Positions 43,786-55,595 of a stretch of DNA of 64,000 nucleotides are shown here, piece after piece. Each line of letters opens with the position of its first letter. The stretch's first letter is position 1. The DNA lies in contig CM040428.1 in the NCBI GenBank assembly GCA_022702705.1, positions 59,066,155 to 59,130,154 of the forward strand. The letters run 5' to 3'. A program made the translations under genes and the position numbers. Under the pieces are notes generated by a model that was not told the DNA's origin, did no database searches, and worked only from the letters and a program-made list of their open reading frames with translations. This stretch comes from Papilionanthe hookeriana x Papilionanthe teres. Its lineage: Eukaryota > Streptophyta > Magnoliopsida > Asparagales > Orchidaceae.

Positions 43786-44510
43786 GAGTTTGGCGGCGCT
43801 GTTTTAAAAAAAAAAAGAAAAATCCATTAAATCCTTAAAAACTTCAAATATTCATATCTTTTTATCCAGAGGTTATAAAAATAAAATAAAATTACCTCTG
43901 GAAAGCTCTTGAAGAGGAGAAAATTATGAGACCAAAATCATAATTTTATTCACAGTATTTAATTTTTAATTAATTAAATACTCTCTGAGTATTTTAATTA
44001 TTAAAAATTATTTATAAATCAAAAAATTATGAAACTCTGAAGCGTTTATCTTTATGTTCTTAGGGACCTTCCATAATTTTTCCAAGGAAAGAAAACATGG
44101 CTAGGACGCTTTTCTTTAATTTTCAAGTTTCTTTGTAATTATTTCAAATAATAATTATAAAAATTGAAAATTAAGGAAAATAAAAATACAAATGGCTAGA
44201 AATGATAGGGCAACAGACAATAACCCTAAGAAAATTATTTCTAAGTCATAGAAATCATTTTGAATGGTATTTTGAAATTTAGGGTTAAAATCCTTTATTA
44301 ATTAAATAATTTTAATCCTAAAAATACCCCTTTATAAATTTAACCTATTTTCATCAACAATCAAAGTTTGAAAATGGTTCTAGTCTATGATAGACTAATG
44401 AGAAATTTCACTTAAGTCTAAAATGACCAAATTGGACTTAACTAAATTTAAAAAAATATTTAAACCCATTAAGCCTTACTTAAATTAGGTTTAATATAAA
44501 AATTAAATCT

Positions 44511-45640
44511 TAATTAAGTTTAAAGACATATTAAACTTAATTAATCAAAATTAATCCTTTTAATTAAGTTTAAAGACATAATAAACTTAATTAATTCATT
44601 AAACCTTACTTAAATTAGGTTTAATATAAAAATTAAATTTTAATTAAGTTTAAAGACATATTAAACTTAATTAATCAAAATTAAACCTTTTAATTAAGTT
44701 TAAAGACATAATAAACTTAATTAACTCATTAAACCTTACTTAAATTATGTTTAATATAAAAATTAAATCTTAATTAAGTTTAAAGACATATTAAACTTAA
44801 TTAATCAAAATTAAACCTTTTAATTAAGTTTAAAGACATAATAAACTTAATTAATTCATTAAACCTTACTTAAATTAGGTTTAATATAAAAATTAAATCT
44901 TAATTAAGTTTAAAGACATATTAAACTTAATTAATCAAAATTAAACCTTTTAATTAAGTTTAAAGACATAATAAACTTAATTAACTCATTAAACCTTACT
45001 TAAATTAGGTTTAATATAAAAATTAAATCTTAATTAAGTTTAAAGACATATTAAACTTAATTAATCAAAATTAAACCTCTTAATTAAGTTTAAAGACATA
45101 GTGAACTTAATTAACCCATTAAACCTTACTTAAATTAGGTTTAATATAAAAATCAAATCTTAATTAAGTTTAAAGACATAATAAACTTAATTAACCCATT
45201 AAACCTTACTTAAATTAGGTTTAATATAAAAATCAAATCTTAATTAAGTTTAAAAACAAATTAAACTTAATTAACCCATTAAACCTTACCTAAATTAGGT
45301 TTAACACAAAAATTAAATTTTTAATTAAGTTTAAAGACATAATAAACTTAATTAACCATTAAACCTTACCTAAATTAGGTTTAAATACAAAAATCAACAC
45401 TTTTAATTAAGTTTAAGAACATATTAAACTTAATTAATCAAAACCAAACCTTTTAATTAAGTTTAAAGACATAATAAACTTAATTAACTCATTAAACCTT
45501 ACTTAAATTAGGTTTAATATAAAAATTAAATCTTAATTAAGTTTAAAGACATATTAAACTTAATTAATCAAAATTAAACCTTTTATTAAGTTTAAAGACA
45601 TAATAAACTTAATTAACCCATTAGACCTTAACTAACTAAG
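44511..45640 (+). repeat. 130-bp tandem array with three dyads per unit
   Basis: Units start at 44511, 44641, 44771, 44901 and 45031 (exact 130-bp steps); shorter or rearranged units (about 80 bp) follow to 45640. Each full unit holds TAATTAAGTTTA-(9)-TAAACTTAATTA twice and ATTAAACCT-(10)-AGGTTTAAT once. Confidence 0.95.
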
Positions 45641-46330
45641 GTTTAATTAAACTTAAATCCTAATTAGGTCTAACCCATTAGACCTAATTAAACCATTAGA
45701 CCTTAACTAACTAAGGTTTAATCAAACTTAAACCCTAATTAGGTCTAACCCATTAGACCTAATTAAACCATTAGACCTTAACTAACTAAGGTTTAATCGA
45801 ACTTAAACCACTAATTGAGTCTAACCCATTGGACCTAATTAAACCAATTAGACCTTAACAGACCTTAACTAACTAAGGTTTAATCGAACTTAAACCCTAA
45901 TTAGAGTCTAACCCATTAGACTCTAATTAAACCATTAGACCTTAACTAACTAAGGTTTAATCAAACTTAAACCCTAATTAGGTCTAACCCATTAGACCTA
46001 ATTAAACCAATTAGACCTTAACTAGCTAAGGTTTAAACAAACTTAAACCCTAATTAGGTCTAACCCATTAGACCTAATTAAACCATTAAATCTTAACTAA
46101 CTAAGGTTTAATCAAACTTAAATCCTAATTAGATCTAACCCTTAGACCTAATTAGACCATTAAGTCTTAACTAAATTAGACTTAATCAAACATAAACCTT
46201 AATTAAGTCTAACTCATTAAGACTATTAAGTCTTAACCAAGTAAGACTTAATCAAACACAAATCCTAATTAAGTCTACTACATTAGACTTAATTAATTAT
46301 TAAACCTTAATCAACTAAGGTTTAATTAAA
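45640..46330 (+). repeat. 75-bp tandem array
   Basis: About nine units, diverging to the right; period 75 bp at 45692-45767. Dyad TAATTAGGTCTAA-ccca-TTAGACCTAATTA, 13-bp perfect arms. Confidence 0.93.
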
Positions 46331-47175
46331 CCCAAATCCAACCTTTAATCCAAGTCCAACATAACCTAAACTTAAACATAACTTGAGTCCAACATAACTT
46401 GAATTCAAGTTAACCAAAACCTTAGGTTCAACCCACATTGAACCTAACTTAAACCTAACCTATCTTGAGTCCAACCTAACTTGAACTCAAGTTAACCTAA
46501 ACCTTAGGTTCAACCCACATTGAACCTAACTTAAACCTAATCTAACTTGAGTCCAACCTAACTGAACTCGAGTTAACCTAAACATTAGGTTCAACCCAAT
46601 ACGTAACCTAACTTAACTGAAACCTTAAGTTCAACCCATATCGAACCTAACTTAAACCGAACTAAACTTAAGTTCGATCCAACTAGAACCTAATCTAATC
46701 CAAGTTAAACCTTAACTTAGGATCAACCCATATTGAACTTAAATCGACCTTAAGTCTAGGTTCAACCTGACTTGAACCTAACTTAATCTAAACTCGAAAT
46801 TTAACTTAAGTCTAACCCACATTAGACTCAAGTCGAACCAAAACTTAGGTTCAACCTAACATGAACCTAACCCAAAAACTTAACTTAAGTCTAACCCATA
46901 TTAGACTTAAGTCAAACTATACTTAAGTCTAACATGATATAAACCTAAGTCTAATTTAAGCCTTAGGTTCAACCTAACTTGAATCTAAACTAAAACTTGG
47001 TTTAAGTTCAATCCTAAGTCTAGGTCTAACTTTAAATAGAGTTAATTAAAAATTAAGTCTTATCTAAAAGGGACTTAGATGATCTGCAAATCTAATCGAG
47101 TCTAATTTATTAGACTTGATTAATCTTTAAGTCCTATTTAAACAAGACTTAAAACTTAATTAAATCTATTCTAAA
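46330..47175 (+). repeat. Degenerate repeat, AACCTAACTT / TTAGGTTCAACC words
   Basis: Irregular units built from CTTAGGTTCAACCCACATTG + AACCTAACTTAAACC. No fixed period. Confidence 0.8.
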
Positions 47176-47830
47176 CCAAACCTTTTAACTTAAGTTCAAA
47201 CATACATGAACTCAAGTGAAATAGATTCAATCAACATTGAATCTAACTTAGGTTCAACCAGACATGAACCCAAGTCAATTCAATCAATATTGAATCTAAT
47301 TTCAAACCTTTTAACTTAAATTCAAACAGACATGAACTCAAGTTAAATAGATTCAATCAACATTGAATCTAACTTAGGTTCAACCAGACATGAACCCAAG
47401 TCAATTCAATCAATATTGAATCTAATTTCAAACCTTTTAACTTAAGTTCAAACATACATGAACTCAAGTTAAATAGATTCAATCAACATTGAATCTAACT
47501 TAGGTTCAACCAAACATGAACCCAAGTTAATTCAATCAATATTGAATCTAATTTCAAACATTTTAACTTGAATTCAGACAGACACAAATTCAAGTTAAAT
47601 ATATTCAATCAACATTGAATCTAACTTAGGTTCAACCAGACATGAACCCAAGTTAATTCAATCAATATTGAATCTAATTTCAAATCTTTTAACTTGAATT
47701 CAAACAGACACGAACTCAAGTTAAATAGATTCAATCAACATTGAATCTAACTTAGGTTCAACCAGACATAAACCCAAGTTAACTCAATCAATATTGAATC
47801 TAATTCCAAACCTTTCAGATAGACATGAAC
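47175..47830 (+). repeat. 126-bp tandem array
   Basis: Units start at 47181, 47307, 47433, 47559 and 47685 (exact 126-bp steps), the last truncated near 47811. Dyads AGATTCAAT-caac-ATTGAATCT and ATTCAAT-caat-ATTGAAT in each unit. Confidence 0.95.
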
Positions 47831-48059
47831 TCAAGTTAATAAATTCAACATTTTAAAACCAAAATTGACATAATCAACAAAAAATTGACATTTCAAAATA
47901 ATTCAACATAAACTGACATCCAAGACATATCCAAATATTCTGTGACATTATTTCTGACAATGTTTTCTTTGCAGGGTGAAAGCAAGAAATTCCGTTTAGA
48001 TTTTATTTGCATGTTATAGGATGTGCTAACTGTGTTTTGCAGGACGTCGACGACGGAAC

Positions 48060-48340
48060 AAAAACAAAACCAAAAATTTTAGATTAGACATATAACCTGA
48101 AACTTTTGACAACAAAAATAAAACAAAAACTTTTAGGTTAGACATATAACCTGAAACTTTTGACAACAAAAATAAAACCAAAACTTTTAGGTTAGACATA
48201 TAACCTGAAACTTTTGACAACAAAAACAAAACCAAAAATTTTAGGTTAGACATATAACCTGAAATTTTTCAACAAATCAACAACATTGGCAACAAAACCG
48301 GAACCTTTAGGTTAGACATAATACCTAAAGTATTCGATAA
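48060..48340 (+). repeat. 54-bp tandem array
   Basis: GACATATAACCTGAAACTTT + TGACAACAAAAATAAAACC + AAAACTTTTAGGTTA at 48087, 48141, 48195 and 48249, then a 66-bp step. Dyad AGGTTA-gacata-TAACCT. The minus-strand ORF with 18-residue repeats is a by-product of the 54-bp period. Confidence 0.93.
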
Positions 48341-48679
48341 CATGATATAACGACATTCGGGAGTGATAGTGGGTACATCTCTCCTTAAAATGAATTCTTA
48401 GAAAACAAATGATTAACATTAATCGAAGTTTTCTTAAACAATTGAAAATTGTTTAAGATGTAATTAACTATAGAGGCTTACCTACATAGGAGATCTAAAA
48501 GAACTCGAAATAGAAATCTGCGGTTTACCATGATTTTCTTAATATGAAAATTCTAGAATATGTTATTCTAGAATTTCCTCATATAAGAATTATCATAAAC
48601 ATCCTTTTCTACTATTAGTCCTAAAAATTCTCTAAATCTTTCATAGGATTTATATGAATAAAACTAGGCTAATATTAGA

Positions 48680-48960
48680 TGTCGACTCCTTGACATTGAC
48701 ATTGGATGGCGATGACATGACCTCACCCATCCGCCACAAAAGAGATATTAAATTTTCATCGCCACCAGTGACCTTTTGAGCAACAAAGAACTTTGTTGAG
48801 TAAAGAACTACTCTTTCAAGTAACAAAGAACTCTTTTGAGTAAGAAATATATCAAATACTTGCAACGACATACATTGAACACAATGTATTATAGACCTGA
48901 AAATAACTCACGGTGGTAACTGCTCTCGAGCACTGTATTAAATAAACAACTCTCTGTTTA
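48680..48960 (+). repeat. Dispersed repeat, right part of copy B (or a third copy)
   Basis: CATCGCCACCAGTGACC, CAAAGAACT minisatellite, then ACATACATTGAACACAATGT and AACTGCTCTCGAGCACTGTA, matching the end of copy A at 39080-39410. Confidence 0.65.
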
Positions 48961-50055
48961 TTGTGTATGTAGAAATGTTGTACTTGGTGTAAAAAAGTAT
49001 AACTCTTTCCGAGTTGTGCGATAAGAGACTACTTTTGTACTTGCTAACTAATAGATAATTTTGACTATGATAGGTCTTATGATTTTTCACTTATTGGGTT
49101 TTTCAAGTAAAAAGTCGTGGTGTCTTCTCTTGTAATTTTCTCATTATCTGTGCATGTGATGGATTTTAATAAAACATTGAGACGTTAATTTTTACTCTAC
49201 CACCACGAATTATCTGACACACAACACTTCTTTTTATTTATGATTATGTGATGCTTTACAAGTGAGTATTATATATGTTTATATATTGAAAGATTACCTT
49301 CAAATATTAATGACAAAACATACTTAATGTCACTCATAGCATTTATTGCATACTTTAATGGTAGCCTCCATTTAAAATTTTATGATACTTTTCTCTTTAT
49401 GATTTCATGATAGCCTCTATAAGGCCTTATGCACCTACCACTTACTACTTTATGATAGTTACCATTTATAACTTCTTAAATAGGAGAAGCTATTTAGAAT
49501 AATTAGAAACTTTACTCTACACTAAATAAAGCCAAAACCATTGGCTTGTGAGGTTACTACTTATAAGTTAAATACAACACCTACAATATTTATTTTCTTT
49601 GGTACTATGATTGAAAGTCTTAACATGACCATCCTTTGCCTCTCAAAAGCTTCCCTCCCATTTCAAACAACCCAACCATTAGTACTAACACCACCTTTTT
49701 CTCATCTTTCACATTCCTTGTCAGCACTTTTAACATATTTTAATGGACAATTGAGTCAGAATTCATTGATCAAAATTTGATAAGAATGGGTCTTAAAATA
49801 ATGCTTATAATTTTGATACATATTGCTATCATATTTAGTAAGAGTATTCAAACCTTTTTCTTACCAATTTTGATATTTATAGTCATTTCTTATGAGCATG
49901 ATGTTGGTATAAATCACTTGGTGCCTTTGAATTATCATTAAAATATTGAAACATTTAGTGCACTATAATTCAAAAGTCAAGAAAAAAAAACATCTTTATT
50001 GGCCAGCTTGAGTAAAGCTAAATGTACCTATGATCCTTGGCTTAATTAGTAGTTG
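48961..50055. other. Intergenic, nothing recognised
   Basis: AT-rich; small ORFs at chance level. Confidence 0.5.
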
Positions 50056-50568
50056 AGATGTAATAAGTGAGATTGAGCACGAACAATATCCTTTTGCGCT
50101 TGATATGTAAACGAGCCAAACGTGAATTAAGATATGTTCATTCTTGTTCGGTTCGTTTTGGCTCGAAATAATTAAGTTACACACACACATACATACGATT
50201 GATGAGTAATATTTTTAAATAATTTAAAACAGGGCTACAATGATTTATAATCAATTAAAATTATTAATTTAAAATATAGAATAATAATATATTAGACAAT
50301 ATTTAAATGACGTTTTAATAAAAATAAAAAGATTTAAATGTCGCCCCTACCTTTAACATCCTATGACTTTGTGACTAGGATTGTCAAAAAGATTCTTTGT
50401 TCGTGAACTGCTCGTGTTCGGCTCGCTCGCTAAGCAAACGAATCAAACACGAACAAATTTTTTGTTCGAAATATATACGAGCTGAACACGAACAGTGATA
50501 TTTTTTAATAAGCCGAACACAGGCTGAGCCCGAGCTCGCTCGTGTTCTGCTCGTTTACACCCCTCCCC
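50056..50568. mobile_element. Dispersed repeat, GAACACGAAC family, copy c
   Basis: Same structure as copy b: outer arm, AATTGATGAGTA core, ACTAGGATTGTCAAAA at about 50374, and terminus GCTCGTTTACACCCC at about 50560. Confidence 0.6.
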
Positions 50569-50944
50569 ACAAGGAACTAAAGATTTTCAAAACTACAAAT
50601 AATTTTGTATGGTTTGATATTCTATTTATAACACACTCCACATTAAGTTGATGCTACTCAGTTTGATGCATTTGTTCGCTGAATTCAATTCTTGAGGAGC
50701 AACATTCACATCAAGCTTGAATCGCCTACTTGAAAATACACTAAGAAGGAGAAATAAATTTCAAACACTTCTAGATACTTTGGACAATTTCTCTTCCACG
50801 GAGTTGAATTCGGCTTCACTTCAAAATAATAACTCGTGAAAGAAATGTGTATGCATTTTGATATATTTTTTTATCAGAATTTTCCTTACGTTGAATTGAG
50901 ATTTGTCGGGTGAGGTATGCGATAGAGTTGGAGCGGTATTTTTC

Positions 50945-51390
50945 GACTCAGTGACCCATTTTATGTATTGTATTTGAGGTTTTACAAGAGAAAAAGAGAG
51001 AGATCTTCTTACAGAGTATGGGTCGAGAGCAGTAAAAAGCCCCTCATACATACCATATACTCTATATTTATAGAAGACAGAACTGTGTTATTTCCCAGTT
51101 CTATGACCCATTTTATGTATTGCATCTAGGGGGTTACATGAGAAAATGAGAGAGATCTTCTTATAGAGTATGGGTCTAGAGAGAAGAGTTAAAAATCCCC
51201 TCACACATACCATAGACTCCCTATTTATAGAAGATAGAACTGGGTTATTTCCCGGCTCTGTGACCTACTGTATATGGGGGGGTGTTACAAGAGAAAAAGG
51301 GAGACATTTTTTACAGAGCGTGAGTCTAGAGAGAAGACTTAAAAAGCCTCTCATACATGCATAGACTATTTATAGAAGATAGAGCATCAA
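50945..51390 (+). repeat. Three tandem copies of a 152-157-bp promoter-like unit
   Basis: Units begin GTGACCCATTTTATGTATTG (50951), TATGACCC (51103) and TGTGACCTAC (51260). Each contains AGAGAGATCTTCTT, CCTCACACATACCATA and TATTTATAGAAGA (TATA-like). Probably duplicated inside an LTR-type sequence. Confidence 0.85.
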
Positions 51391-52065
51391 AAGGTGAAAA
51401 ATTATACATCTGCCATGCTTTAATAGGGGAATTACACGACATTTTATCGTGTTTTTTCATTTGTAACTGATTTTGGCATCTTTTAATGTACTTGAATCAT
51501 CTGGTTGGCACGTCTTCAAGTTAGCCAAACGAGCGGGTGTCAGACAGCTATTTTTCCTACATGTCAGTCGACCCTCGCTTTAAGAAACCAGCCAGCTTTG
51601 AGAAAGTCGATTGACCATCGGGTGACCAGTCGGCTCGCTTATTCCTTGATTATTTTCGGGGTGGTGATGAGATTGCTGAGGGTACTAGACCTACAAACAA
51701 TTATATATTCAACAAATTTGAGTACAAAATATTAAATTTTGAATATATTCAAGTTTGTATTTTAACATAGAAATACTAACAAAAAGATGATGATATTTAA
51801 AATAGATTAATTAACAAAATAACTAATATTGAAGATATTTACAAAATATGAAGAATAGTGCCTATAATATTACTAACCATGACAAAAAAATTTAGAAAAA
51901 TAAACAACATTAATACCATTAGTCATAATTTTTTGAAAATTTTGGCGAGAAATTAACTAGAAGTCGAGCAACCTTTTGTGCTCGAATATGAACATATTGA
52001 TTGGAAATAAAGTGAAGGATACTAAAGAGTTGAGCTATAGTACACACTCGAGAAAAAAGAAGGCA

Positions 52066-52307
52066 TTTACATGCATACCACTAAATTCAAATATATTTAC
52101 ATATCTAACACCTAAACTTTCATATTTACAAACATAGCACTCATATCCTTGCTATCACATCAAACATACCACTATAACTAACTTCTTGAAAGTGAATGAA
52201 TCTTTTCATGTATGGTAGTTATTAATACAATAGTGTTATAAATGTTATTATCAAACTTTAGGTGTTAGATATGTAAATCCATAAGAATTGTGTGGCACGT
52301 ATGTAAA
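52066..52307. mobile_element. Foldback MITE, second copy of the 'ACATACCACT' family
   Basis: Left arm TTTACATGCATACCACT...TTTACATATCTAACACC; right arm is its inverted counterpart (GGTGTTAGATATGTAAAT...GTATGTAAA). Same family as 10461-10687. A one-armed remnant sits at about 3430-3512. Confidence 0.7.
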
Positions 52308-52453
52308 ATTCCCATGAAAAATGAAATCTTTTTTCCTCATATAAGATCAAATTTTCTCCGGAGATCATTCATCTTAGTACTTTTTTTAGTTGAATACGTT
52401 TGCCTGTGAAATTCAAATGAGATGTGACATGCATTGATGCTGATACAATCACC

Positions 52454-52456
<3 letters not shown>

Positions 52457-52533
<77 letters not shown>
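52457..52533. repeat. (TA)n microsatellite left of the SINE
   Basis: About 37 units with two TG interruptions. Confidence 0.95.
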
Positions 52534-52750
52534 GTACCGCCAGCCCTGACCTGTTGGTAGAGCAGCCTCTTTAAAGTTGTGTGTGGGTGTGCCTCCAGCC
52601 GTCACATGTTGGTAGAGCAGTTCCGCGTAAGTCCCTTAAGGTCACGGGTTTGAATCTCTCTCTGACCACTTGCTGGTAGTGAGGGCGGTACTCGAATAGT
52701 TAGTCAGATGTGGGTGGCTATGGACTCGTGTAATAACTTCTGACCATTCT
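52534..52750 (+). mobile_element. SINE of the same family with a duplicated 5' head
   Basis: Two A-box-like heads (CCTGTTGGTAGAGCAG at about 52550 and CATGTTGGTAGAGCAG at about 52606), then GGTTTGAATCT (B-box-like) and the family 3' end CTGACCATTCTT. Both sides are (TA)n ending TATATGT. Confidence 0.75.
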
Positions 52751-52804
52751 TATATATATATATATATATATGTGCGTGTGTGTGTGCGCGCGCACGCGTG
52801 TGTG
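52750..52804. repeat. Compound (TA)n(TG)n(CG)n tract right of the SINE
   Basis: Same TA to TG to CG order as 13559-13605, ending CGCGTGTGTG. Confidence 0.95.
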
Positions 52805-52859
52805 AAATATTTTCTATTTAAATCAATTTTTCTTGTGAGAATGTGAACGCCAAAGGGTG

Positions 52860-53086
52860 TAGGGGTGTAAACGATCCGAACACGAACGAATGAAGCTAGT
52901 GTTCGCGTTCGAAATGTTTGAACACATTACTGTTTGTGTTTGGTTCGTTTAACAAACCGAACGAAAAAAAAATTGTTCATGTTCGTCTCATTTGCTATCG
53001 AACGAAACGAACACGAACTTCCTAGCGAACCGAATACGAACTGTTCGCGAACAACGAGCTTTTTTGACAGCCCTAGCTTTGATAGC
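52860..53086. mobile_element. Dispersed repeat, GAACACGAAC family, short form, inverted copy d
   Basis: Begins TAGGGGTGTAAACGA and ends TTTTTTGACAGCCCTA. Dense in TTCGTTCG/CGAACACGAAC words that can fold back. Copies b and c carry the same termini in the other orientation. Confidence 0.6.
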
Positions 53087-53403
53087 ATACTTCCTCAACA
53101 AATTGATCAGATATTCCGTACAAATCAGGTAATCCATACTTCCTCAAAATGAAGCAAACCGAATAAGGTGTTTAGAGTTTAGGGTTTTATTTTAATATAT
53201 AGTATAGTATATTAATTATAATATTATAATATTTATATTAATATAATTAATACTGTAATATTATTATTTTTATTAATAATTTATAATATATTATAATTTA
53301 TAGAAATTTAATTATTTAAACTATGTTAAATTTTTATAATATATAATTATTTTTAAAATATCATAAATTTTTTATATATAATTATTTTAAATTATTTTAT
53401 ATT

Positions 53404-53586
53404 TCAAACAATAACGAACCGAACACGAATGAACACATCACTGTTCGAGTTTGGTTCGTTTAACAAACCGAACGAAAAAAAATTGCTCGTATTCATCTAG
53501 TTTGCTTATCGAAGAATCGAACAAGAACTTTTTGAAGAACCGAATACGAATTATTCGCAAACAACAAACTTTTTTTTTGACAGCAA
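53404..53586. mobile_element. Partial GAACACGAAC-family copy e
   Basis: AACGAACCGAACACGAATG ... TTTTTTTGACAGC repeats the right part of copy d after about 320 bp of nearly pure A+T. Either a tandem partial copy or the end of a larger composite. Confidence 0.5.
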
Positions 53587-54035
53587 CAGTAAAAAGGTAA
53601 AAAATTAAATGTAACTTCAGAATATTACATTAGTCATAAAGTAAATAATCACGAATTTAAAGTCCCGTAGCATTACTTTTCAAAAAAGTCAAATTTTAAT
53701 TGAAAGGTAAATGGATTCAGTACGCCATTAGTGTAATCACAGCCCCACAATAAAAATCAGATGGTGGGGACATTTTTGACATTATAACACTATATTTTAA
53801 GTCATCTACAACTTGGACTTCGCTGTGCTTTCGGCTGTTCAAATTATTGATGTGAGGCTTGCAAAAGCAAGGACAAAAAATTTAATACATCTTATGGCAA
53901 AGATCTTATTGAAAGTAAAATATATTTATTTCAATTCAAAGTCAAATCAAAAGCAATTCAATATGGATTGGTAGAGAAAAGGAGAAAAAGGAGGGTTGGT
54001 GATAGCATGAAAAGAACTAGGAGCGAAAAAGAGGT

Positions 54036-54222
54036 GAGAAAAAATATTATGTTAGAACTCATGCATCCGGGGTCTAATTATGGGGCGTCATGTGTCAAGT
54101 GAGTCCCATGAAGTTTTAACACTGACCAATCTCAGCGTATTGCGGTAGACCCACTTGACATATGACGCTCCACCATTGGACTTCGTACGCTAGTTACGTC
54201 CTGATGTAATATTTTCTCGAGA
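54036..54222. mobile_element. Foldback MITE
   Basis: Ends GAGAAAAAATATTA and TAATATTTTCTC are inverted. Inner arms GGCGTCATGTGTCAAGTG and CACTTGACATATGACGC are nearly perfect complements. No ORF. Confidence 0.65.
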
Positions 54223-54947
54223 GGAAGAGCTTGTCATATAATAAATGAAGAAAAAAACAAAATAACGAAAAAGAAAGAGGGGAGAATAGAAAAATTAGAA
54301 AAAAAAATTCATCTCAAAGTAACTATATTCAAATGAATAGTGGATCATTGGCGCTTATGGATCACATCTTATTTATAACAACTCTAAGGTGGTGTTTGGT
54401 AGCATCATTTAAAGAGGATTTAATGTAAATTCAACTCTCTATTAATTAAAAAAATTTTACTATCTGTCTTTTCTTCCTGCATTTCGACTATTTTAGAATG
54501 TAAATCCTAATTTATTAAGCCTGATTGTGAGACGGATTTAACCACCGCTCGTGAATTCATCTATGTTGCATTGACGGTCGGATTTATTTAAATTCAGGCT
54601 ACAAGATTTAAATATAATACAAAGGAACACAAAAAAAAATATGAAATTACATGAAAACTTTACATTATAGTATTAATTATGTATTTAAAAAAAAATTTTA
54701 TTTACATGAGATTTATTTCTATGGATAATAATAATATTCGAACTCCACCTAAAAGTTCTCAAGTGATATGAATTTTGGTCATTCAAGGTAAGGGTAATAG
54801 GTTTAATATTGATTAAATTTGATTTGTTCTAGATGTAGAAATGAATCGTACTAACCCATGCCCGATATTTCAATGAACAGACTATATGGGATATGCTAAA
54901 TTTGTCCTAAATTTTGTGGGTCTCTCTTATTCTCTCATAAAGAATTT

Positions 54948-55095
54948 ATGAGCCTGCGGATTGAAGCTTTAGACCGAATATCGGCTCATAAAGAAATAAT
55001 GAGCATGCGGATTGAAGCTTTAGAAAGAAACTACGAGCATGTAAATTAAGGCTTTAGAAGAAAACTATGAGCTTACGGATTAAAAGCTTTGACCA
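54948..55095 (+). repeat. Tandem repeat, four units of 34-51 bp
   Basis: ATGAGCATGCGGATTGAAGC + TTTAGAAAGAAACT. Confidence 0.8.
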
Positions 55096-55223
55096 TTGGA
55101 ATAATCTTATAATAGCCTTTAGATTGTAATCTATGTGCTATTATTTTGTTAGCTCTTTTTAATTATTTCCTTTAAAAGGCACTTGCTTATCCCATTTTAT
55201 TTTGTAGAAGTCACTCACTTTTC

Positions 55224-55595
55224 TTGGCTTTGATTTTATGTTGGTCAAAGCTCTTCACTTCTAATTTCGGATTTGATATAATGAATTCTCCTTTTCTGTC
55301 CGTGATTTTCCCCATCATGGGTTTTCCACATAAAATATGTGTGTTCGTTATTTTGCTTATTTCATTGTTCTGTTGCATCAATTCAATATCAAGTTATAAC
55401 CAATCGTTTCAGAGCCAGGTTTTGATCTCTACGATGGAAACAATGAAGTATGAGATCTCTCGTTCAGATCGTAATTGTGGGAGATTTTTTGTTGGATGCT
55501 TCGCCATCATAGCTCTCAAAAATTTCTATCTAAATGATCGAATAAGACATTGGAAGAATGATTTCTTGTCTCAAGAGATAGAAACATTATCTTAG
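55224..55595 (+). other. Unrecognised 123-codon ORF
   Basis: Open frame with two hydrophobic stretches (about residues 24-55) and a Cys-containing basic tail. Codon use is not distinctive and no family is recognised. It may be chance, or a remnant of a retroelement region like that around 54.8-56 kb. Confidence 0.15.

Noticed and set aside
45650..46150. AACCCTAA words suggesting interstitial telomeric repeats
   Set aside because: They occur only within 75-bp units as AACCCTAATTAGG and never as consecutive TTTAGGG heptamers.
44500..47800. Regularly spaced repeats that could look like a CRISPR array
   Set aside because: Spacers between the repeated words are themselves repeated, the context is eukaryotic, and no cas-like gene exists. 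These are tandem arrays.
48026..48253. Minus-strand ORF with 18-residue hydrophobic repeats as a membrane peptide
   Set aside because: The repeats follow from the 54-bp period being divisible by three. No start context or family.
52540..52660. tRNA genes suggested by A- and B-box sequences
   Set aside because: No cloverleaf or acceptor stem could be drawn; the body continues into the SINE 3' region shared with copies at 6.7 and 12.0 kb.
54395..54440. GGTGGTGTTTGGTAGCATC as another MITE end
   Set aside because: No matching inverted end or target duplication was found downstream.
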